Assembly (NCBI RefSeq): GCF_029846115.1
Contig: NZ_JARVZZ010000001.1
Location: 4,216,001-4,280,000, forward strand
Direction of reading: 5' to 3'
Source: Serratia marcescens
Lineage (GTDB): Bacteria; Pseudomonadota; Gammaproteobacteria; Enterobacterales; Enterobacteriaceae
Length of the DNA stretch: 64,000 nt
The translations under genes were made by a program, and so were the position numbers. Below, piece by piece: positions 58,565 to 64,000 of the stretch. The notes below the pieces were generated by a model. It had not been told where the DNA came from. It was given only the letters and a program-made list of their open reading frames with translations, and did not search any database. Positions within the stretch are counted from its first letter, which is position 1. The number at the start of each line of letters is the position of its first letter.

Positions 58565-60175
58565 TTAGTGCTTCACCTGCCGCCTGTCCAGCGACAGGAA
58601 GTGATGCACCACCGGTTTCTCCGGCCCGATATGGAAGCGCAGCGCCTCCTGCTGCAGATCGGCGTCGGCGTGCGACACCCGCTGGTGCTGGCGCAGGTGC
58701 TCTGCCCAGGACTCCACCAGGAACCACTCCATGATGCATTCCGGATCGCCGGTGTGCTCGGTGATGCCCCAGGCGTAAGCGCCATCGCGGCGACGCGCGT
58801 GCTCCAGCATCAACAGCGTGCGCAAGAACTGCGGCCGATCCTGTTCGCGGATGCGGTACTCCACCTGAATCATTACCGGGCCGCGATCGTTCTCGACCGG
58901 CGTGTTGACCAACGGCTCCGGCCAATGGTTCGACGGCTGCAGATCGGCTTCGCCGGTCGGCAGACGCAGGCGGTGGAACAGCAGCCCCGCCGCCAGCAGG
59001 CCGACGCCGCCGACCAGCAGCGTGGCGGCCACGCCCAGCTCCTGCGCCACCAGCCCCCACAGCAGGCTGCCCGCCGCCATCGCGCCGTTGAACACCATCA
59101 GGTAGATGGCCAGGCCGCGGCCGCGCACCCAGTTGGGCAGCACGCCCTGCGCCGCGCCGTTGAGCGTGGTCAGCGCGATAATCCAGCCGGCGCCCAGCAC
59201 CAACAACAGCACCACCGCCAACCACTGCGGCGGCGCCAGCGACAGAGCCGCCATCACCACGGCGGTCAGCACCGCCGCCAGCAACACCAGCCCGTCGGCA
59301 TTCAGCCGCTGACGCAGGCGCGGCAGCGCGATCGCGCCGAGGATCGCCCCGGCGCCTACCGCCCCCAGCAAAACGCCGTAAAAACCGGCGCTGCCGCCCA
59401 GCATGCGGCGCGCCACCAGCGGCAGCAGCGCCCAGACCGAGCTGGAGAAAGCGAAGAACACCGCCGCCCGCAGCAGCACCACGTGCAGCTCGCGGCTGGA
59501 ACGGGCATAGCGCAGGCCGGCGCGGAAGGCGCCGAAGAAATGTTCCGACAGGCCGCTGTCCTCAACCTTCGGCCGCTTCCACCACAGCAGCGCCGCGATC
59601 ACCAGCACATAGCTCATCACGTCCGCGCCGTAAGCCGCGCCGGCGCCGAAGCTGGCCAGCAGCAGGCCGCCGGCCGCCGGGCCGATGGAGCGGGCGATGT
59701 TGATGCCGAGCGAGTTCAGCGCCACGGCGTTTTTCAGCTCGGTGCGCGGCACCAGCTCCGGCACGATCGCCTGCCAGGTCGGCCCCATCAGCGCCGCGCC
59801 GATGCCGCCGACGAAGGTCAGCGCCAGCAGGTATTCCACCGTCAACGCGCCGGTTTGCGACAGCAGCAACAGGCTGCCGCTGACGCAGGCCAGCAGAATT
59901 TGCACGAAGATCAGAAAGCGCCGCCGATCGAGGATGTCCGACAATACCCCGGCCGGGATCGCCAGCAGGAATACCGGCAGCGTGGCGGCGGTCTGCATCA
60001 GCGCCACCGCCGAGGGGTTGCTCGACAGATCGGTGATCAGCCACGAGCTGGCGACGTCGCGCATAAAGCTACCGACGTTGCCGAGCACCGTGGCGCCCCA
60101 CAGCACCGCAAATAATGGGATTTTCAGCGGCGCGAAGCCGCCCGCCGCCGCCTTGTTTTCCGTCTGTTCAGCCAT
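58565..60175 (-). CDS. MFS_3/EntS-like exporter with C-terminal ABM-like domain
   Basis: 536 residues. The first 410 form a 12-helix MFS transporter of the EntS/DitE type (LWGATVLGNVGSFMRDVASSWLITDLS, LPAGVLSDILDRRR-like motif). The last 110 (VMIQVEYRIREQDRPQFLRTLLMLEHARRRDG, AYAWGITEHTGDP) resemble an antibiotic-biosynthesis-monooxygenase fold, as known for PF05977. It overlaps doxX by eight bases. The substrate is unknown; siderophore or drug export are candidates. Confidence 0.82.
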   Translation of the reverse strand: MAEQTENKAAAGGFAPLKIPLFAVLWGATVLGNVGSFMRDVASSWLITDLSSNPSAVALMQTAATLPVFLLAIPAGVLSDILDRRRFLIFVQILLACVSGSLLLLSQTGALTVEYLLALTFVGGIGAALMGPTWQAIVPELVPRTELKNAVALNSLGINIARSIGPAAGGLLLASFGAGAAYGADVMSYVLVIAALLWWKRPKVEDSGLSEHFFGAFRAGLRYARSSRELHVVLLRAAVFFAFSSSVWALLPLVARRMLGGSAGFYGVLLGAVGAGAILGAIALPRLRQRLNADGLVLLAAVLTAVVMAALSLAPPQWLAVVLLLVLGAGWIIALTTLNGAAQGVLPNWVRGRGLAIYLMVFNGAMAAGSLLWGLVAQELGVAATLLVGGVGLLAAGLLFHRLRLPTGEADLQPSNHWPEPLVNTPVENDRGPVMIQVEYRIREQDRPQFLRTLLMLEHARRRDGAYAWGITEHTGDPECIMEWFLVESWAEHLRQHQRVSHADADLQQEALRFHIGPEKPVVHHFLSLDRRQVKH

Positions 60176-60593
60176 CCGTTCGCTCCTTCAAATCGTTAAA
60201 TGCCACCAGCAACAGCGCGCCGGCCAGCCCAAGGTGTTCAAAAAATCCATTCATCATCTGGCCGCGTTCCGCCCCGTCGAACTGCCAGAACGGATTGGCC
60301 ATCAGCGTCGCCATCAGGGTAAAACCGGCCAGCGCCAACGCGCCGAGCCAGCGATAAAAGCCGCTCAGGATCAGCGCCGACGCCGCCAGTTCCAGCAGCG
60401 TCACCAGCGCGGCGAACAGCGCCGCCGGCTGCAAACCGAAGTGGGTCATCTCGGCAACCGCGCCTTCGACGTTCAGCGCCTTGACCAACCCGCCCTGGAT
60501 GTAGGCGGCGCAAATCGCGAGCAGCAGCAGCCAGCGCACCGCGGGTGCATGCAGCCGCTGCGCGCAGCGGGCGGCGATAACAGTCAGGTTCAT
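60168..60593 (-). CDS. DoxX-family membrane protein
   Basis: 141 residues with four membrane helices: LLLLAICAAYIQGGLVKAL, LFAALVTLLELAASALILSG, WLGALALAGFTLMATLMANPFW and HLGLAGALLLVAF. The Gly/Ala-rich helices and the ExxAxxxLxxG and NPFWQ patterns fit DoxX. Such proteins associate with redox enzymes; the exact role is unknown. It lies nine bases after the hydrolase gene and overlaps the exporter, so the three genes form one operon. Confidence 0.8.
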   Translation of the reverse strand: MNLTVIAARCAQRLHAPAVRWLLLLAICAAYIQGGLVKALNVEGAVAEMTHFGLQPAALFAALVTLLELAASALILSGFYRWLGALALAGFTLMATLMANPFWQFDGAERGQMMNGFFEHLGLAGALLLVAFNDLKERTDG

Positions 60594-60602
60594 CGCGCCC
60601 CC

Positions 60603-61433
60603 TTAGAACGGCGAATTCTGGATAAAGGCCAGCAGATCGGCGTTGAAGCGATCGGGATCGACCTGCGCCAAGCCGTGAGCGCCGCCGGCGTAAACGTTCA
60701 GCTCCGCCTGTTGCATAAGCTTAGCGGCTTTCAGCGCCGAGGCGCCGATCGGCACGATCTGATCGGCGTCGCCATGCACCAGCAGCGTCGGCTTGTCGAT
60801 CGCCAGCAGATCGGCGGTGTAATCCACTTCGGAGAACGCGCTCACGCCGTCGTACTGCCCTTTCACGCCGCCCTGCATGGCCATCAGCCAGAAGTGGTCG
60901 ATCAGCCCCGCATTGCTCTCCACCTCGTCGCAGTGGAAGCCATAGAACGGCACCGCCAGATCTTTGAAGAACTGCGAGCGGTTGCCCGCCACGCCGCTGC
61001 GAATGCCGTCGAAGGCCGCCATGGGCACACCTTCCGGGTTGGCCGGCGTTTGCAGCATCAGCGGCGGCACGGCGCCCACCAGCACCACCTTCGCCACCCG
61101 ATCGCTGCCGTGACGGCCGATGTAGCGTGCCACTTCACCGCCGCCGATGGCGTGGCCGACCAGGATCAGATCGCGCAGATCCAGCGTTTCAATCAGCAGA
61201 GCCAGATCGTCGGCGTATTGGTTGATATCGTTGCCGTGCCAGGTCTGATCCGAACGGCCGTGGCCGCGGCGATCGTGGGCGATCACCCGGAATCCGCTCT
61301 GGCCGAAAAACAGCAGCTGGTTGTCCCAGGCGTCGGCGGACAGCGGCCAACCGTGGGAGAACAGGATCGGCTGGCCGCGGCCCCAATCCTTATAGAAAAT
61401 GCGCGCGCCATCGGGCGCGGTGAGGATGCTCAT
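60603..61433 (-). CDS. Alpha/beta hydrolase homologue lacking the nucleophile serine
   Basis: 276 residues, cofactor-free haloperoxidase/esterase type and the same length as the intact paralogue at 47318-48148, with shared blocks FYKDWG, AHDRRGHGRS, IGRHG, AVPPLMLQTPANPEG and VHGDADQIVPIG. At the nucleophile elbow it reads VGHAIGGGE, so Ala95 replaces the expected serine of GHSxGGG. Asp (HGDAD) and His (GGAHGLAQ) remain. It is the first gene of an operon with DoxX and an exporter. It may be a non-catalytic binding protein, or use another mechanism. Confidence 0.85.
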   Translation of the reverse strand: MSILTAPDGARIFYKDWGRGQPILFSHGWPLSADAWDNQLLFFGQSGFRVIAHDRRGHGRSDQTWHGNDINQYADDLALLIETLDLRDLILVGHAIGGGEVARYIGRHGSDRVAKVVLVGAVPPLMLQTPANPEGVPMAAFDGIRSGVAGNRSQFFKDLAVPFYGFHCDEVESNAGLIDHFWLMAMQGGVKGQYDGVSAFSEVDYTADLLAIDKPTLLVHGDADQIVPIGASALKAAKLMQQAELNVYAGGAHGLAQVDPDRFNADLLAFIQNSPF

Positions 61434-61575
61434 GACGTGTTCCCCGCTCGGTATTGAATTGGATTTTGTACCGGGTAACAGTACGGCAGGCGCAAAGGCA
61501 GTGATAACGGAATAATTTTCGCATGATCGCGAGTTTTTTTGCTGAAGAGGCCGGCGTCGCCGCCGGCGTTAAACG

Positions 61576-62970
61576 TCAGATGTTTTCCAGATCGATGCCG
61601 CGCGTTTTCGGGCCGAACAGCCCAATCACCAGCATCACGATCAGCATGCTGGCGACGATAAACGCGATCACCCCCAGCGAGCCGCCGTACTGCAAGATAA
61701 TGCCGATGATGATGCTGCTGAACACCGTCGACAGCCGGCTGAAGGAGTAGCAGAAACCGACGGCGCGGGCGCGGATGTGGGTCGGGAAAATCTCGGATTG
61801 ATACGAGTGGTAGCTGTAGGTCAGCCAGGCGTTGGACCAGGTGATGAAGAAGCCGCACAGGATCAGCCACAGCGGGTTGTTCTGCAGCGCGAACAGCGAA
61901 CCGAAGATCACCGTCACCAGGCAAGACAACACGATCTGCCACTTGTTCTCCATCTTGTCGGCGTAGAAGCTGCACAGCAGCGAGCCCAGCGGGTAGGCCA
62001 GCGTGATGAAGAAAGCGTACAGCAGGCTGTGGGTGACCGAAGCGCCCTTGCCCGACAGCAGCGCCGGCAGCCAGTTGCCGAAGCCGAAGAAGCCGATGGC
62101 CTGAAAGAAGTTCATCACCACCAGCATCAGCGTGCGATCGCGGTACTGCGGCGCCCAGATATCGCGAAAGCGGCCGCGCGGCGGCGCCCCCTCGGCATCA
62201 TCCACCGGGCGCGACGGGAAGTCCGCGGCCGCCACGCCGCAGCGCCGCTCCATATCCCGCATCACCTGCCGGGCCTGCGCATAGCGCCGCTGCTGCACCA
62301 GCCAGCGCGGCGACTCCGGTAGCCCCTTGCGCACCAGCCAGATCACCAGCGAGGCCAGCGCGCCGGCGATCACCACGTAGCGCCAACCGCTCAGGCCCCA
62401 AATCGTCTGCGGCACCAACCACCAGGACATCAGCGCCACCGCCGGCACCGACAGGAACTGCACGAAGAACGCGAAGGCGAAAGCCCGGGTGCGCAGATGC
62501 GCGGGCACCCACTCCGTCAGGTAAGTATCGATGGTCACCAGCTCAATGCCGAGCCCGACGCCCACCAGAAAGCGCAGAAAGATCACCCATTCCGCCTGCT
62601 GTTGAAACGCCAGCAGCAGCGAGAAGACGCCATACCAGATCAGGGCGAACATGAAGGTGGCGCGGCGGCCGAAGCGATCGGCGTACGGGCTCAGCAAGCT
62701 GGCGCCGACGAACAGGCCAAGAAAGGTGGCGGAGGCGAAGGCCGCCTGGTCCGACACGCCGAAGACGCCCTGTGCGCCGGTGTGGAAAATGCCGTCGGCG
62801 ATAAGGCCGGTGCTGATATAGCCGGTCTGGAACAGATCGTAGAGTTCGAAAAAGCCGCCCAGCGACAGCAGAATGATAAAGCGCCACAGACCGGCCGACG
62901 CGGGCAAGGCGTCGATTCTGGTCGCCAAATCCCGCGCATGGATCGGCGACGCCGCTACAGAGTCACTCAC
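61576..62970 (-). CDS. MFS transporter, metabolite:H+ symporter type
   Basis: 464 residues with 12 helices. The N-terminus has SLGGFFELYDLFQTGYIS, typical of the sialate/aromatic acid group, then YADRFGRRATFM between helices 2 and 3, and RFLVGVGLGIELVTIDTYLTEWVP in helix 4. A central cytoplasmic loop of about 60 residues (near 210-270) is present. It likely takes up an organic acid or sugar acid. It has a 142-base gap to the hydrolase operon downstream and no adjacent catabolic enzymes, so the substrate remains open. Confidence 0.83.
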   Translation of the reverse strand: MSDSVAASPIHARDLATRIDALPASAGLWRFIILLSLGGFFELYDLFQTGYISTGLIADGIFHTGAQGVFGVSDQAAFASATFLGLFVGASLLSPYADRFGRRATFMFALIWYGVFSLLLAFQQQAEWVIFLRFLVGVGLGIELVTIDTYLTEWVPAHLRTRAFAFAFFVQFLSVPAVALMSWWLVPQTIWGLSGWRYVVIAGALASLVIWLVRKGLPESPRWLVQQRRYAQARQVMRDMERRCGVAAADFPSRPVDDAEGAPPRGRFRDIWAPQYRDRTLMLVVMNFFQAIGFFGFGNWLPALLSGKGASVTHSLLYAFFITLAYPLGSLLCSFYADKMENKWQIVLSCLVTVIFGSLFALQNNPLWLILCGFFITWSNAWLTYSYHSYQSEIFPTHIRARAVGFCYSFSRLSTVFSSIIIGIILQYGGSLGVIAFIVASMLIVMLVIGLFGPKTRGIDLENI

Positions 62971-63111
62971 CGTTAACCTCGCATTAACATTTTTGATGAC
63001 TTTCTATGCTAGCGAAGCGGCGTCGGAGTTAAATTTTTAATTAGCAGACTATGAAAAAAAGTTAAGCATAAAACGCTGCAGCAGCCTGTTTTATAGCAGG
63101 AAAATGCAACG

Positions 63112-63134
63112 CGGGATGCCGCAGCGGCATCCCG
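63112..63134. terminator. Hairpin after sotB
   Basis: CGGGATGCCG-CAG-CGGCATCCCG, a 10-base perfect stem 10 bases beyond the sotB stop codon; T-rich sequence appears only further on the minus strand. Confidence 0.55.
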
Positions 63135-63144
63135 AATCGGCGGC

Positions 63145-64000
63145 TTAACGGCTGGGGTGCTGCTGCAGCCGTTCGCTGCGGTAGACGCTCAGCAGGCACC
63201 AACCGAGGGCGATCAGCGCCAGCGGCGCGGCGACGAAGCCGATGTTGCCCATCCCAAGATGCAGGCTCACCTGGTTGCCCAGCAGCGCACCGCTGCCGAT
63301 GCCGAAGTTGTACAGGCCGGAGAAGATCGCCATCGCCACGTCGGTGGCGTCCGGCGCCAGGCTCAGCACTTTGGCCTGCATCGACAGGCCGATGGCCATG
63401 ATCGCCATGCCCCAGAAGATACACAGCACCGTCAGGTGGCTTTCGCTGCCGGCGGCCGGCAGCAGCAGCAGCAGGCTCAAGACCAGCAGCGCGATGGCGC
63501 CGATAAAGAAGCCGGAAGGAAAACGCTCGCTGTAACGGCTGAACAGCAGGCTGCCGACGATGCCGGCGGCGCCGAACAACAGCAGCATCAGCGTGGTGAA
63601 GTTCTCCGACAGCCTGGCCACGGTCTGGATAAACGGCTCGATGTAGCTATAAGCGGTGAAGTGCGCCGTCACCACGATGACGGTCAGCATATACAGCGCC
63701 AGCAGCGCCGGGCGTTTGAACAGCAGCGGCACGCTGGCCAGCGAACCGGAGTGCTCGCTTTTCAGCACCGGCAGCAGGCGCCACAGCAACACCAGCGCCA
63801 GGGTGGCGCACACCGCGATGCCGATAAAGGTCATGCGCCAGCCGAGCAGCTGCCCCACCACCCGCCCGAGCGGCAACCCGAGCACCATCGCCAGCGCGGT
63901 GCCGCCCGCCAGCAGGCTCAGCGCCTGGGCTTTCTTGCCCGGCGGCGCCACGCGGATCGCCAGCGAGGCGGTGATCGACCAGAACACCGAGTGCGCCAGC
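63145..64000 (-). CDS. sotB: Sugar efflux transporter SotB, N-terminus beyond the window
   Basis: The last 285 or so residues of an MFS protein, open to the window edge. [68 protein letters not shown] and [34 protein letters not shown] match E. coli SotB almost word for word as I recall it. SotB exports arabinose, lactose and IPTG. The visible part has about seven to eight helices of the expected 12, with no disruption. Confidence 0.93.
   Translation of the reverse strand, partial: LAHSVFWSITASLAIRVAPPGKKAQALSLLAGGTALAMVLGLPLGRVVGQLLGWRMTFIGIAVCATLALVLLWRLLPVLKSEHSGSLASVPLLFKRPALLALYMLTVIVVTAHFTAYSYIEPFIQTVARLSENFTTLMLLLFGAAGIVGSLLFSRYSERFPSGFFIGAIALLVLSLLLLLPAAGSESHLTVLCIFWGMAIMAIGLSMQAKVLSLAPDATDVAMAIFSGLYNFGIGSGALLGNQVSLHLGMGNIGFVAAPLALIALGWCLLSVYRSERLQQHPSR

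Overview
This window looks like chromosomal DNA of an enterobacterium, most likely Serratia marcescens or a close relative. The evidence is the high GC content, many genes that closely match E. coli proteins (yghW, agp, citCDEFXGT, dpiA, lacZ, katG, hchA, amiA, sotB), and a serralysin-type RTX metalloprotease, which is typical of Serratia. No prophage, transposase, integrase, rRNA operon or CRISPR array was seen. One tRNA gene (Asn, anticodon GTT) is present.

Layout. 0-1.8 kb is AT-rich: the end of an unrecognised minus-strand gene that runs off the window, and a YnfC-like envelope protein. 1.8-6.2 kb is a GC-rich set of small metabolic genes: a ydcZ-mnaT pair facing a SutR-like regulator, yghW, a nitroreductase, and a LysR regulator divergent from a flavodoxin-fold oxidoreductase. 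6.3-9.5 kb is a small LPS-core locus: a family 9 glycosyltransferase converging on an O-antigen-ligase/WaaZ-like pair. 9.8-13.3 kb holds a small secreted cysteine-containing peptide, AlaX, a LysR regulator, AlkB and an EamA permease. 13.3-16.3 kb is an incomplete catecholate siderophore locus (entD, a Fur box, entC, a 16-codon leader ORF, entA) without entB, entE or entF. agp follows at 16.4 kb.

17.8-25.5 kb is a complete citrate fermentation operon (citCDEFXG-citT) divergent from the response regulator dpiA. The partner kinase dpiB is not there. lacZ follows without lacI or lacY, then tRNA-Asn. From the tRNA to about 36.9 kb the base composition looks less GC-rich, and the genes are accessory: an SDR divergent from an AraC regulator, an HD hydrolase, and a LysR-controlled operon (cyclophilin-like protein, MFS pump, remnant of a zinc alcohol dehydrogenase, secreted hydrolase, aldo/keto reductase). 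GC-rich sequence resumes with two regulators and an hchA-LuxR pair that has a perfect 16-bp palindrome upstream.

40.3-47.3 kb is the most interesting unit. An MFS exporter, a lipoprotein and a FecCD-type ABC importer (binding protein, permease, ATPase) are divergent from an AmiA-like amidase and a porin. The shared AT-rich promoter region carries one strong and one weaker Zur-like palindrome. I read this as a candidate zinc-starvation locus that combines metal-chelate transport with cell-wall and outer-membrane remodelling. The rest holds an esterase, an aldehyde dehydrogenase, katG, a DUF805 protein, a secreted VOC protein with an alginate-export-type porin, the serralysin paralogue, and a run of minus-strand genes: a nitronate monooxygenase-like enzyme, an operon of an alpha/beta hydrolase lacking its nucleophile serine, DoxX and an MFS exporter, another MFS transporter, and sotB cut by the window end.
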